From positions 2,912,160 to 2,976,159 of the forward strand of contig NC_088298.1 in assembly GCF_032854445.1 (NCBI RefSeq): DNA of 64,000 nucleotides, in the 5' to 3' direction. This stretch comes from Liolophura sinensis. Taxonomy: Eukaryota > Mollusca > Polyplacophora > Chitonida > Chitonidae. Both the position numbers and the translations under genes were made by a program. Positions 42,446 to 54,371 of this stretch are shown here, one piece after another (the first letter of the stretch is position 1; each line of letters begins with the position of its first letter). The notes beneath the pieces were generated by a model. It had not been told where the DNA came from. It was given only the letters and a program-made list of their open reading frames with translations, and did not search any database.

Positions 42446-42865
42446 CTTTTACACACCTTTGGTCACACAAATTTAAATTTTTATGTTACAGGCTAAACAA
42501 ATCACTTTTCAGTGTTGGAGGAAGGTATCAAAATATAAATAAAACTAAGAAATCATGTAATTTAATTTGGGAGAAATGTGAATGGTGCCAGCAATCTGTC
42601 CTGTTGAAGACGTACATTAGTGGGATTAGGAAACCTTGAAAAACTGGAAAATCAATAAAAGAAAAACATTAAGATCTGAAAAAATAAAAAGGTGGATTTT
42701 CAATTTCGTTGTTGTTCCGTTTGTTGATTTTTTAGTGTTTCGCCCGCCAGTAAAACAAAAAAATAAAATTGCAGTAACTTTAAACAATAAATCTTATTGT
42801 ACATCTTTTTTTGTAATATTTCAGAAACATAATACACAGTGAAATTGAAAGGATTGTATATAATG

Positions 42866-42989
42866 TATTTTAGATTTATTGGGGCATGAACAAAAAAATG
42901 CTATGCAAATTTTTGTATGAACTGCCATGCTGATTCATGGCACAATTTGCACACCATTTTTCATTTGTACTCCAATAAACCTAAAAAAT
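42866..42989. repeat. Inverted repeat, about 124 bp
   Basis: ATTTTAGATTTATTGGGGCA pairs with GTACTCCAATAAACCTAAAA; TTTGTATGAACTGCCATG and CATGGCACAATTTG also pair. It is a hairpin or small MITE. Confidence 0.7.
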
Positions 42990-43065
42990 ATAATTGCATA
43001 GTGAGAATAATAAAAAATTTGTTCTTCAGCAGCCCACTTTATGCATTTATGATATTAAAAATTAC

Positions 43066-43270
43066 CTGAAGTTTTGCATATGACTAAATTGGACATTTTG
43101 CTTGGTTCTGAGGATTCTATTGACCTTAAAAATATGTTGCAAGGTTTGTTTGAAAGGTACTATGATATCAGACGGAGAAGATGTGAGTTTTGGCACCAAA
43201 CATAATATTTTAGTACATTTATTTGCCTTTGAAAATACACTATTTGGGCAGAACTTTTGTCCGCACATAC
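43066..43270 (-). repeat. Dispersed repeat R, copy 3
   Basis: GGTTCTGAGGATTCTATTGA and TTTTGGCACCAAACATAATA match copy 1 at 8097-8315. It is more diverged than the other two. Confidence 0.65.
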
Positions 43271-43446
43271 ATGTATATACAATATTGGTACTTACATTTT
43301 TCAAATGCGAGGCTGAGCATTGAGAATATAACAACTATAAAATCTTAATTTTGACATAATATTTTTTGAGAAAGTAAAAGAAAGCCAGAATATGAAGTAA
43401 GGTTCGTCATGCAGACAACTGAAAACTGTGCATAAAAATACTTTAA

Positions 43447-43597
43447 AATGGTGGGCTTTATGAGCCATACTTATTTCAGTAATCTTTTACTCATGAGTAA
43501 ATGAGTTATTACAATATATATGATTAGAGTTGAACAAACTTCCTGTGATGTCAGAGTTTCTAACCTCGGATATTATGGTCCATAAAGCCCACCTTGG
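43447..43597. mobile_element. Small TIR element
   Basis: ATGGTGGGCTTTATGAGCCA at the left and TGGTCCATAAAGCCCACCTT at the right are inverted partners enclosing about 110 bases. Confidence 0.6.
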
Positions 43598-43727
43598 AAT
43601 TCAAGTGTTTGAGCGCCTTTAACTCTTTTTACAAAAAATCACAAAAATATATTTATTTGATAGTTGCTTAATGCCATACTTAAGAATTCTGATGGACATG
43701 TGTTTTTATGTTTTTTTTTATTTTTTT

Positions 43728-43835
43728 TGATTTCATTTCATTGGTGTTTTGCGCTGTTCTGTAGTATATTTCACTTACACATTAGAGTGGGATGAATCCG
43801 AGCAGAGTCCGACAGAAACAAGCCACCATGATATG
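43728..43835 (-). mobile_element. SINE-A fragment, old
   Basis: TTCATTGGTGTTTTGCGCTG, then AGTATATTTCACTTACACAT. It is diverged, 3' part only. Confidence 0.65.
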
Positions 43836-44324
43836 TGTACATAAAACTACTGCTGTCTGTGTACCCAACCACATGCTTTATAAGTACAGGTATGATATAC
43901 ATGTACACTGCAGCAGTGTTTTGACAGATGTGAGAGGCTGAAGTGATTTTCCATGTTCACACACATCAACATGTACACAGACATCAGCCTCATCAGTCTG
44001 GCAGGGTCTGGCCTGAGCTTCTTTTAGCTGGGTGTGTTACAGATATATAGGGGGTCGCCCCAGTGCTTCCAGCTTTGCTGTTCACCTTTAATATGTGTAG
44101 ATGGGTAGACAGAGAGATGACCATTGCTTCTGTTTGTAATTTTTGAAAACTTCATCATGCATATTGGGGTACAGCAACAAATGAAATATATTTGTAAACA
44201 GTAGACAAAGGCAAAGTTTTATATTGATGGCATGTTAAAGAATTTGTGTGTCATTATATATGTACAGTTTAAATTTGACAAGGCCATGTTTCATCGGTTA
44301 TACGTTAACATTTGTCAATCTATC

Positions 44325-44985
44325 ACACTGTTGTTGCTGCTCTGGTTTTACTGTCTATGCTGTACATCTATCACACTGTCATTGCTGCTCTGGTTTTACT
44401 CTATGCTGTATGTCTATCACACTGTCATTGCTGCTCTGGTTTTACTGTCTATGCTGTACGTCTATCACACTCTCGTTTCTGCTCTGGTTTTACTGTCTAT
44501 GCTGTTTGTCTAGCACACTGTTGTTGCTGCTCTGGTTTTACTCTGTGCTGTACGTCTATCACACTGTCGTTGCTGCTCTGGTTTTACTGTCTATGCTGTA
44601 CGTCTATCACACTGTTGTTGCTGGTCTGGTTTTACTGTCTATGCTGTACGTCTATCACACTGTCATCGCTGTTCTGGTTTTACTGTCTATGCTGTATGTC
44701 TATCACACTGTCGTCGCTGCTCTGGTTTTACTCTCTATGCTGTACGTTTATCACACTTTCGTTGCTGCCCTAGTTTTACTCTCTATGCTGGATGTCTGTC
44801 ACACTGTCGTTGCTGCTCTGGTTTACTGTCTATGCTGTACATCTGTCACACTGTCATCACTGCTCTGGTTTTACTCTCTAAGCTGTATGTCTGTCACACT
44901 GTCGTCACTGCTCTGGTTTTATTCTCTAAGCTGTATGTCTATCACACTATCGTTGCTGCTCTGGTTTTAGTCTCTATGCTGTACA
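44325..44985. repeat. 48-bp minisatellite
   Basis: Fourteen units of TATCACACTGTCGTTGCTGC then TCTGGTTTTACTGTCTATGC and TGTACGTC. A 48-base period keeps frames open (peptide-like LLLWFYCLCCTSITLS). Single-base indels shift the frame. Confidence 0.95.
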
Positions 44986-46454
44986 TATGTGTCTTTCACA
45001 TATCACATGTTTTAATGAAATCAGAAAAGGAAAAAATGATTCACACAAACTTCTTAAAACTCGCACTTCCAGCGTGACAGAAGTAACCTCTTATAATGTT
45101 TTTTTAAATGATGGCCTTAGGAACTTAATTCTGTATTGTGCTAATACGATAATGCTTTTGGCAGAAAAGTGGAAGATTGGTGGTATAAGTACCATGGGCC
45201 CGTTTCACAAAGGACGCGTACATAATGTTACATGCACAAAATCTTCATTGGCACAAAGTATTGTAGGTATTACGTTTCTGTGGTAGTTATGTGAACGTAG
45301 TGCTGTGTACGCTTTGCGAAACAGGACCCAGTGTCTGCACACTATATACGAACTGTTCTAAACATTGCCTGAGTAGCAAGGCTTAGAGCCTTACACGTGA
45401 TTGCACTCAGCTGATTTCATCAGAGGCCCCGTTCTGAGCTTGAGGTACAATGAGAGCACTTTGACAGAATTTGTCCACAGCTTGTGTTTCTGACACACAC
45501 AAAAGAGCTTGGAGCTTTGTAATGTGACCAGGTTATTGCGTGACCACTTATCTTTTGTGACGGGCAGGAGTGAGCTCTTTCCCCCTCAGTAGATACATCT
45601 CAATTATCTACACTAATCCCACACTCTTCAGTCAGTCTGTTGAAGAGTTGTTGAGGGTGGGGATAGAGACAGAGGAAATGAAAGATGTTGTCTGGAGATC
45701 ATTTGGCAGGGTGAGGTGGTGGGGTGGGGAAGCGTAGTGGTGGTGGGAGGTATGTTTAGTGTAATGCAAGTCTACTCTATAGTAACAGTTCATTTTTACC
45801 ATCTTTCCAGTAGCTAATAATTAGCGTCCAAGAAGCCTGCCTGTAAATATACATTTGCATGGTAAAGCCCTCTAGCCAGTGGCATGGTTTTGCATTTTGT
45901 AACAACAGTAGTCATCACTTAGGCTCTTGTGGGTTTGTGTGCAGTGCATCAGTCAGTCCGCTGGTGTATTAGTGCACCAGTGGCCAGCAGTTAGCCTCCC
46001 ATTATGTTTTTTACATTCCCCATCTGTAGCCAGTGGTCAGCTAGTTTTACATCTGTAGTGCGCCTTGCAGTGCATCTGTATTCTGCATTTTGCCTCACAC
46101 CTATTAGTTTTGTATCAATAGACAGTCTGTTTGCCTGTAGCTCACCCGTGGAATGTTTAAGTGTGCTGGTCACCATGTCAGTAGACGACATCAGTATTTA
46201 AACTTCACATTGGCAACACTTGGAGGCTATGTGTACATGTATGTGACCGGTGGTAGAATGGTAGAAGCCTGCTACATGGCAGTGAACGAAATGTAGCATG
46301 TCATTCAGGACCTTTGTTTCTACCATTCTTAATGGAAGAGGGTTTATATGTTATATTAAACCCTGTTGTGTAAAGAGTGAGGAGAAAATGTGCCCGTTAC
46401 AGTGTTGTTGTTTGCGTACGTCAAGTTTTGACCAATCTCCCATTAGTACTGAAC
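44986..46454. other. No recognised feature
   Basis: Unique sequence with a G-rich stretch at about 45715-45750 (GGTGGTGGGGTGGGGAAGCG) that could fold as a G-quadruplex. A local imperfect inverted pair (GGCCCGTTTCACAAAGGACG at 45198 and GCTTTGCGAAACAGGACCC at 45311) may be the ends of a small element of about 130 bases. Confidence 0.5.
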
Positions 46455-47255
46455 AATCTACACCCATACAGTACTGTGTGGTCATGCACAGTCTACACCC
46501 ATTCAGTACCGTGTGGTCATGCACAGTCTATGCTCATACAGTACCATGTGGTCATGCACAGTCTACTCCCATACAGTACCATGTGGTCATGCACAGTCTA
46601 CTCCCATACAGTACCATGTGGTCATGCACAGTCTACACCCATGCAGTACTGTGTGTTCATGCACAGTCTACTCCCATGCAGTACTGTGTGTTCATGCACA
46701 GTCTACACCCATTCAGTACCGTGTGGTCATGCACAGTCTACACCCATTCAGTACCGTGTGGTCATGCACAGTCTGCACCAGTTCAGTACCGTGTGGTCAT
46801 GCACAGTCTACTCCCATGCAGTACCGTGTGGTCATGCACAGTCTACTCCCATGCAGTACTGTGTGTTCATGCACAGTCTACACCCATACAGTACCGTGTG
46901 GTCATGCACAGTCTACACCCATACAGTACCGTGTGGTCATGCACAGTCTACCCCCAGTCAGTACCGTGTTGTCATGCACAGTCTACACCCATACAGTACC
47001 GTGTGGTCATGTACAGTCTACACCCATACAGTACCGTGTGATCATGCACAGTCTACACCCATTCAGTACCGTGTGGTCATGCACAGTCTACACCCATTCA
47101 GTACCGTGTGGTCATGCACAGTCTGCACCAGTTCAGTACCGTGTGGTCATGCACAGTCTACACCCATACAGTACCGTGTGGTCATGCACAGTCTACACCC
47201 ATACAGTAGCGTGTGGTCATACACAGTGTACACCCATACAGTACCGTGTTGTCAT
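46455..47255. repeat. 35-bp minisatellite
   Basis: About 23 units of CAGTCTACACCCATACAGTA then CCGTGTGGTCATGCA. The period is not a multiple of three, so three units (105 bases) make one peptide cycle and all three plus-strand frames stay open. This explains ORFs of up to 307 codons without any protein. Confidence 0.96.
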
Positions 47256-47300
47256 GCACTGCTTTGTGTTGATTGTGCTTACAGCACTGAAAGGGAATAA

Positions 47301-47548
47301 AGCGGCCTCTGTGGCCTAGTAGTTGTCATGCTAGCACAGAACAATTATTCTGGAGCCCCTCACCAGTGGGATCGCTGTGAGTTCAAATCTAGGTTATTGT
47401 ATCTTTGGAAGGTCTGTCAGCAATGTGCGGATGGTCGTGGGTTTTCTGCAGGCTCTATGCGGTTCACTTCCACCATAATGCTGGCTGCCATCATATAAGT
47501 GAAATATTTGTGAGTACATCATAAAACCATAATCAAGTAAGTAAACAA
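47301..47548 (+). mobile_element. SINE-A copy, diverged
   Basis: GCGGCCTCTGTGGCCTAGTA head, CTGTGAGTTCAAATCTAGGT, CCACCATAATGCTGGCTGCC and ATAATCAAGTAAGTAAAC. It follows the 35-bp array by about 45 bases. Confidence 0.88.
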
Positions 47549-47724
47549 TCTAAATAAGGAACTGGTGGGTTGCCTGTTTCTTTGTCAGTGCCAATTTGTG
47601 AGTCAGCATGTTTGAAATGTGTTTATGGCAAGGACAAGTGTGTGTTTCCCTTTTTTTGGTCAGTTTCAGATTGAGTTGTCATTATTGAAAGTTTTGTTGG
47701 AAAGACTGATGTACATGCATGGGT

Positions 47725-48170
47725 ATCTGAGGTAGAAGTTAAGACCTACGGGCCCTCGTATTCATCCAGCACCTCCAGTCACAGCATAGAAGTTAAGACC
47801 TACGGGCCCTCATATTCATCCAGCACCTCCAGTCACAGCATAGAAGTTAAGACCTACGGGCCCTCGTATTCATCCAGCACCTCCAGTCACAGCATAGAAG
47901 TTAAGACCTACGGGCCCTCATATTCATCCAGCACCTCCAGTCACAGCATAGAAGTTAAGACCTACTGGCCCTCGTATTCATCCAGCACCTCCAGTCACAG
48001 CATAGAAGTTAAGACCTACGGGCCCTCGTATTCATCCAACACCTCCAGTAACAACATAGAATTTAAGACCTACGGGCCCTCGTATTCATCCAGCACCTCC
48101 AGTCACAGCATAGAAGTTAAGACCTACGGGCCCTCGTATTCATCCAGCACCTCCAGTCACAGCACATCAT
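47725..48170. repeat. 54-bp minisatellite
   Basis: Eight nearly identical units of AGAAGTTAAGACCTACGGGC then CCTCGTATTCATCCAGCACC and TCCAGTCACAGCAT. High identity implies recent spread. Its right edge touches the foldback at 48171. Confidence 0.96.
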
Positions 48171-48647
48171 GTGTATACTGTATGTATTAGGGACAAGGCT
48201 GGAAACAAAGGTTTACAGGTTTTAGAAATAAAGTATTTCTCTGTTAGTGTTATACTTGTTTGTACTTCATGGTGTCCTGCAGCTAATAGTTTGTTGAAAA
48301 TATCCACAATGTGGACAGAATCCATTAAGATGTCTGCACATAGATCAGTGATTTATCTGGACACAGTGGCATTCTTTTCTGTCTATTCTATCCCATAATA
48401 TCACGTATATCATATAACACAACAGAACAGACAGAAGGCAATGCGGCTGTCTCCAGATAAATCACTGATCTACATGCTGACGTTTTGATGGATTCTGTTC
48501 CTATTGGGGATATTTCTAACAATCAGTATTGGTGCCATGAGACTGGCAGGACACCATGAAGTACAGATGACAGTGAAATTAATGGAGAAATTCGGAATTC
48601 AGTAAAACTTTCCCACTTTCTAGTCCTTCAAATACACAGTATACACA
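48171..48647. mobile_element. Foldback element B, about 477 bp
   Basis: GTGTATACTG (48171) and CAGTATACAC (48647) are the ends of arms of about 235 bases. Central blocks such as GATCAGTGATTTATCTGG and GTACTTCATGGTGTCCTGC recur inverted (CCAGATAAATCACTGATC, GCAGGACACCATGAAGTAC). There is no TTAA or clear target-site duplication, since the left side is a minisatellite. Confidence 0.85.
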
Positions 48648-49284
48648 AATAGTCGTATGACTGCATTGGCCTGTTGCATCAATATTAGGTCCTGTGGGAA
48701 GACCCCTGAGCCTTGTTACAGTCACAGTCTGTTTCTTGTAGACAGCCTTAACTGTCCATCTACCCGTAACTAATTAAGGCTCTCCGGTCTCGTCTCCCCA
48801 AATTTTAGCGCGGCTGTGGTGTTTTCACGTCTGGACTGTCTTTGAAGGAGAGAAACCCAAAGCTGTTCAGAAGTGTGAGGTGTGGTGTGTCTTTTTAGAG
48901 AGGGCAAACCTGAAGCTGTTTAGGTCGAACTGATGGGTTTTATGGTTCACAGCTAAGGTGTGGCATTACATGACTTGCAGAAACGCCATAATTAGGGTAA
49001 GGTGTCAGAAGCTCTAGATTACAGCTGATAGCAAGGAAGCATTGGGGATCACCAGCAACAACAACATGGTCTCTGGACTGATGAATGAGAGGAAAGATCT
49101 GGTTATGCTGTATGCCAGCAGTGCCTGGTGAGAGGTCAGGAGATACCCCGATAAAGGGAGATAATGGCGAGTGATGAGGAAGTCAATATGAAGGAACAAA
49201 CAGATTGTTGTCAGTTTTGAAGAGGTTAGGTCTACATTGTAATTGGTCATTTATCTATCAAAAGGGGAGCAAATCTAATCTCAC

Positions 49285-49560
49285 CATCTCTCCAACTTCA
49301 TTGGATGCCAAATAACTGGCCTGCCTAGATCACAGCTGCATTGGATGCCAAATAACTGGCCTATCTATATCACAACTTCAATGGATGCCAAATAACTGGC
49401 CTATCCAGATCACAACTTCATTGGATGCCAAATAACTGGCCTGTCAAGGTCACAACTTTATTGGAGGTCAAATAATTGGCCCTTCTAGGTCACAACTCAA
49501 TAGAATGTCAAATAACTGGCCAGTCTAGGTCACAACTTTACTGGATGACAAATGAACAAT
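49285..49560. repeat. About 40-bp minisatellite
   Basis: Six or seven units of CTTCATTGGATGCCAAATAA then CTGGCCTATCTAGATCACAA, decaying to the right (TTGGAGGTCAAATAATTGGC). Confidence 0.92.
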
Positions 49561-49737
49561 CTAGGACACAAGAGGGTGTCTTTCCCCTGGACAACTTTGG
49601 GTACAGTTTAATAGGCTGTCCTTTCCCTGAACGATCTAAGGTACAACTTAATAGGGTGTCTATCCCTTAACTGCATAAATTTAACTGGAAAAAGGTGCCT
49701 TAGTGATTGAATCGGTTCAGGGTTTACAGTACGTTTC

Positions 49738-49829
49738 CCACCTCCCGCCATAATGCTGGCCACCATCGTATAAGTGAAGTATTCTTGTGTATGGCATAAA
49801 GCACCAATCAAAATAAATGAATAAATATT
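49738..49829 (+). mobile_element. SINE-A tail fragment
   Basis: CCTCCCGCCATAATGCTGGC, ATAAGTGAAGTATTCTTGTG and CACCAATCAAAATAAATGAA. Only the 3' third is present. Confidence 0.9.
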
Positions 49830-50574
49830 TGAACATTCCAATAAATACAGCTATTGTGATGTTTACTAATGATTAATGTTGTGTTTTCCAAGGGTTATAC
49901 AACTTCTATAAAAAATAGCACTTCCACTTGTACAAATGTATACTTGTATTTTCGTAGGGTACAGAAAAAAAGTGAAAACTGACAGAACAGAATACACATA
50001 TGGGTATAAAAATGGACCAAAACAATAATTATGTGTTCATATCAATCATATTGCTTATCTGTGTGTCTGAGGAATGCTTAATCATCGTGAACTTTTGTTT
50101 TAACAATACAAAGGTCTGAGAAAGCAAAAAAAACAAAAAAAAAACAACAACATGTTTTGCTGCTGTTACCGGATCATGTCACGTCACATAGTTCATGTTT
50201 TCAAGCTAAATAACATATATTTTCTGTCAGTATGTTTGTCACAATACGTCTGATTCCCCAGGCTGTTGAAGATCCGTCATAATGATGGTAATTAATTTTG
50301 TTACGATGTAATTACGAGGGGAGATGAGGCAGCTTTTTGTTTCACTGTGGCCTGAGTAAAAAGGGTAGAAATCATGTTGCCACCCACACAGTTTACGACT
50401 TAGCGCAGGACCCCCCATAGGATGTTTGGACAGTTAGAATTTTTACATCACCCTTGTCACGTCTATGAGAAAAGCGTGGTTCTTTTGGGGGGGGGGGGGG
50501 GGTGTGATAATATTGGTAGCACCTACATGTCCATGTATGTATGTAATAGAACAACAGACTCGGGGGTAAAAAGC
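49830..50574. other. No gene; poly-G tract
   Basis: Unique sequence apart from a run of 16 G starting at about 50487, a likely site of length variation and of polymerase or assembly error. Confidence 0.6.
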
Positions 50575-50790
50575 ATATGTACTCTAAATCACCTTAAATT
50601 TCACCCACAAAAGTGCATTTTTAGAGGCAAACAAATGTCACCTGATGTTATTTTTGGTGCTTAAACTGACAATTTTCCAATGGAGTATTATCCCATGTTC
50701 CAAACACACCTCAAAACACCTTTGTAAAATGACTAGAACTCTCAGAATCACTAAAAATGGACACGTTAGTCATGGACGAAATGTGTTGTC
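50575..50790 (+). repeat. Dispersed repeat R, copy 2
   Basis: AAATTTCACCCACAAAAGTG, ATTTTTGGTGCTTAAACTGA and CTAGAACTCTCAGAATCACT are the inverse complement of copy 1 (8097-8315). Confidence 0.72.
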
Positions 50791-51459
50791 ATTTCATAGG
50801 ATACCCGTACATATAGTGAGCTTTGTTTTTTAGCCGAGTATTTGTAATGTGTGTCATCTTTCAGCAGTCACAAATTAAAGTCCCAGAACAAAGTTCACAC
50901 ACCACCCTCCAAACCACCTTTCATCCCTTTCCCGCTGATGCCTAGTTACATAAATGTTAAAAACATCCGTTGAGGGAAAAAAACTTACTACAGTGACAAG
51001 TGTAATATAAGTTTGCTTGCTGACTTGATGTATGTGTTGAAATCTGTGACGCTGGAACAAGCATGGATGTGGACCACATCTGCCGTTTACCTGGCGTGTA
51101 TTAATGCTGCTCAAACCCTGGGGCCACATTCACAAAACTTCATAAGTCATAGTTCTTGTAACTGTTTTCTTAAAAAAATGTCTAGGCTTAGTATGGTGCT
51201 ATAGGGTGACTTCATTTACAAGAAAAGTTATGAAGCATTGATTTAGGAAGTTTTGTTAAAGGGGGTCCAGAGTCCATTCTAGGAGCCTTCACATGTACAG
51301 TGTCATGTGCTAGAAGTGACGGGCATTCTAGGCTAGTCATGTCAAGGTGCTTTTTAACATCACTGCATATTTATTTCTTTCATGTACTCTCTCACTTGCA
51401 TGTAAGTTATTATTTAACCATTGATGAGCAGTTAAAACAAAACATGAAATAGATTGACA

Positions 51460-52135
51460 AGAGGCCGGTGACCGTTTGTCAGCCGTCACACTGTCCTCGC
51501 CGAGAGGCCGGTGACCATTTGTCAGCTGTCACACTGTCCTTGCCGAGAGGCCAGTGACCATTTGTCAGCTGTCATACTGTCCTTGGAGAGAGGCCGGTGA
51601 CCATTTGTCAGCTGTCATACTGTCCTCGGCAAGAGGCCGGTGACTATTTGTCAGCTGTTACACTGTCCTCGCTGAGAGGCCGGCGACCATTTACCAGCTG
51701 ACACATTGTCCTCGCTGAGGGGCTGTTGACCATTTGTCAGCTGTCACGCTGTCCTCGCCGAGAGGCTGGTGACCATTTGTCAACTATCACACTCTCCTCG
51801 CTGAAAGGCCGTCGACCATTTACCAGCTGACACACTGTCCTCGCTGAGAGGCTGTTGACCATTTGTCAGCTGTCACACTGTCCTCGCTGAGAGGCTGTTG
51901 ACCATTTGTCAGCTGCCACGCTGTCCTCGCTGAGAGGCTGTTGACCATTTGTCAGCTGTCACGCTGTCCTCACTGAGAGGCCGATGACCATTTGTCAGTT
52001 GTCACGCTGTCCTCACTGAGAGGCCGGTGACCATTTGTCAGCTGTCAAACTGTCCTCATGGAGAGGCCGGTGACCATTTGTCAGCTGTCACACTGTCCTC
52101 GTGGAGAGGGCGGTGACCATTTGTCAGCATTTGAC
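51460..52135. repeat. 43-bp minisatellite
   Basis: About 15 units of GAGAGGCCGGTGACCATTTG then TCAGCTGTCACACTGTCCTC and GCC. Units carry shared variants (GAGGCTGTTGACC, CCAGCTGACACA), showing block duplication. It ends 45 bases before the mariner-like element. Confidence 0.96.
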
Positions 52136-52179
52136 CATTTGTTACAATCTTCACACAGTTTGTCATTCATATTTATTTA

Positions 52180-52583
52180 CAGGGCGGAGCAAAAGTCTGG
52201 ACTTTTACTGTATGATTTGTTTTCATTTATTTTTAACATTATTTTGATCATTTAAATATCATGTATAATATTATTAATTTTATTTATTATCTTTTTGATT
52301 GTTACCCATGGCAGAGAAGCTAACAATACCAGAAAGAGTAGAACTTGTATTAGCAGTTTATGCTAACAAACTAAGAACATTACAAGCACTAGAAGATAAC
52401 ATGACACAAGAATATAAAACCATAAGAGGGAATAACTCTATGCTTCGAAATGTGCAAAGATCTTGTGTCTCCTGAGTAAGAAAAAGTGTTTGGAGGAAGG
52501 TGGAAGTCAGTTCGAACGCTTAGTTTAAACTATAAATTGTTATATAGTAAATTGCCTATGGGTCCAGACTTTTGCTCCACCAG
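52180..52583 (+). mobile_element. Deleted mariner/Tc1-like element
   Basis: Terminal repeats CAGGGCGGAGCAAAAGTCTG and the complement CTGGTGGAGCAAAAGTCTGG lie between TA duplications (52178-52179, 52584-52585). It is 404 bases long. An ATG at 52308 opens MAEKLTIPERVELVLAVYAN, which looks like the start of a helix-turn-helix transposase N-terminus. The catalytic domain is absent. It is non-autonomous. Confidence 0.88.
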
Positions 52584-53047
52584 TATATAATTCAGAGTTC
52601 AAGAGTTGGAATTTCAAATTTCATACTTCCACTCAAATGCAAATAGAATATATCACAACTTCAACACCCAAATGAAAAGAAATTTACATGAAACACATGA
52701 AGCTCGAGAGCTTTGATCACTGGGGCCTTAATAGGAAAACTGTAGTTTAAAGTCGCTTTATCACCTCAAGAAGAAAGCTGAGAAGCATTTTTGTACTTCT
52801 GTCATGTTTTATATGTTAAGCCATGTCATATGTGTTAGGCCATGTCATATGTGTTAGGCCATGTCTATGTGTTAGGCCATGTCTGTATGTTATGCCATGT
52901 CGTACATGTATATACTCCATATTAAGAGACAGCAACCAAGCGTTTCTTGTATCCTTTAACTTGACCTCCGTATGTTATATGTCTGTATACAGTATGCACA
53001 GTGTATTTCCATTGTTAACACTAAAACTGGTTTCTTTCATGTTGCAG

Positions 53048-53149
53048 GTAGGTTCAACCCGTTCCCACTTTTGGCACACCCATATCTGCACTCCAGAGAC
53101 GATCAACACCACCCAGTCACCTGAACACTTCTTCAGGAGTCAGTCCTAA
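53048..53149 (+). other. Candidate non-coding last exon of BBS9
   Basis: TTTCATGTTGCAG is a good acceptor. The following frame GSTRSHFWHTHICTPETINT closes at 53149. It does not resemble the BBS9 C-terminus. If the donor at 39714 is used, this would be a 3' UTR exon behind a 13-kb intron. I see no AATAAA just downstream, so support is weak. Confidence 0.3.
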
Positions 53150-53649
53150 GTCAAGGAGGGGATTTGTCCGTCCGTTGTAAACAGTCTGTGATCATCATTG
53201 TCTATCATCATTGGGCTCATGTGTGACTACTCAGCTTTTCCCACCTTCACATGCCAGTTCTCTGCTGTTGTGCATCAGTGCTGGTGAATTGTTTTTTTCC
53301 TTTACGAGCAACAGATCTACAGAAACAATGACGTATTACAGAAAAGAGTAAATATATTGGAACAGTTTGTTTCTTAATTAGAAAGCAATGTTACCCACTG
53401 AGCAGTGAACACGGTTACATCTGTGTAAGGGGTGTTGGAAGGCGTACACATATCTCCATGCTTCAGGCATTCTCACTCAGACATGTTTTGTTAGAGGTCT
53501 TTAATGTATTTGTGTGTATGTATATGATTGTACTGTTAACAAGCCTTGAATGTATACTTTGGTTGGCTCACTGAGTGAAATTTTTGTGAAATTTGGGAGA
53601 GTTTGTTAGTTACAGTACTTCATACTCAAGGTTGCAAATTTCCTCTATG

Positions 53650-53912
53650 CAGTCAACTTTCTTCTCGGCACACAGCTATCCTCTAGACACTTAGCTTTCC
53701 TCTAGGCACTCAGCTTTCCTTTAGGCACTCAGCTTTCCTCTAGGCACTTAGCTTTCCTCTAGGCACTTAGCTTTCCTCTAGGCACTTATCTTTCCTCTAG
53801 GCACTTAGCTTTCCTCTAGACACTTAGCTTTCCTTTAGGCACTCAGCTTTCCTCTAGACACTTAGCTTTCCTCTAGGCACTCAGCTTTCCTTTAGGCACT
53901 CAGCTGTCCTCC
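53650..53912. repeat. 19-bp minisatellite
   Basis: About 13 units of CTTTCCTCTAGGCACTTAG with CTTTCCTTTAGGCACTCAG variants. Pyrimidine-rich and AG-containing, it resembles a chain of weak splice acceptors. Confidence 0.95.
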
Positions 53913-54371
53913 ATCTGTGAACCTGAATGACATGTTGTTGAATTACGTTTGCATACATATATGGCATCAAACACAAATATATTGCATAAAAAATCCATTT
54001 CCTATCAAATTTAAAAGGTACAATGTACGATGCCATAGGTAACTGTCTTGAGGCCGCTTTTGCAGAATGTTATGGTCAGATTTCCCACAGTAAACAGCAT
54101 CCTTGTGAGACTTCAGCTCTGTAATGCAACGGTTAAATATTTCTGGACAAGGATATGCTTGCAAAGGTTAATATAAAGTGAGCGCTCGTCCTATTCTTGG
54201 AAAAGACAGCCTGTAGGAATATGTATATGTGCTTTAATGCTGTACACTCTATCTCAAGATTTCAAGGTGTTCATTTTAAAAGCTTAGTCTTTCATGATCT
54301 AGTTTGGGAAGAGTTGTGTTAATTTGCCAGTGACAGCTTCCAAATGTCCAAACTGCTGGCACATTCAAAGT

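Noticed and set aside
41806-42470. 216-codon minus-strand ORF
   Set aside because: Translation of the 45-bp minisatellite; several overlapping frames are equally open.
44248-44970. 240-codon hydrophobic ORF resembling a membrane protein
   Set aside because: 48-bp minisatellite translated; frame shifts between units.
46377-47319. ORFs of 247, 268 and 307 codons
   Set aside because: Produced by the 35-bp tandem repeat in all three frames; no protein family resemblance.
51460-52135. CRISPR-like direct repeat array
   Set aside because: The units are contiguous tandem repeats without unique spacers, and the host is an animal; the same applies to the other arrays.
53058-53149. Alternative C-terminal coding exon of BBS9
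   Set aside because: The phase from exon 21 gives an unrelated short tail, and exon 22 already ends in the expected place; kept only as a possible UTR exon.
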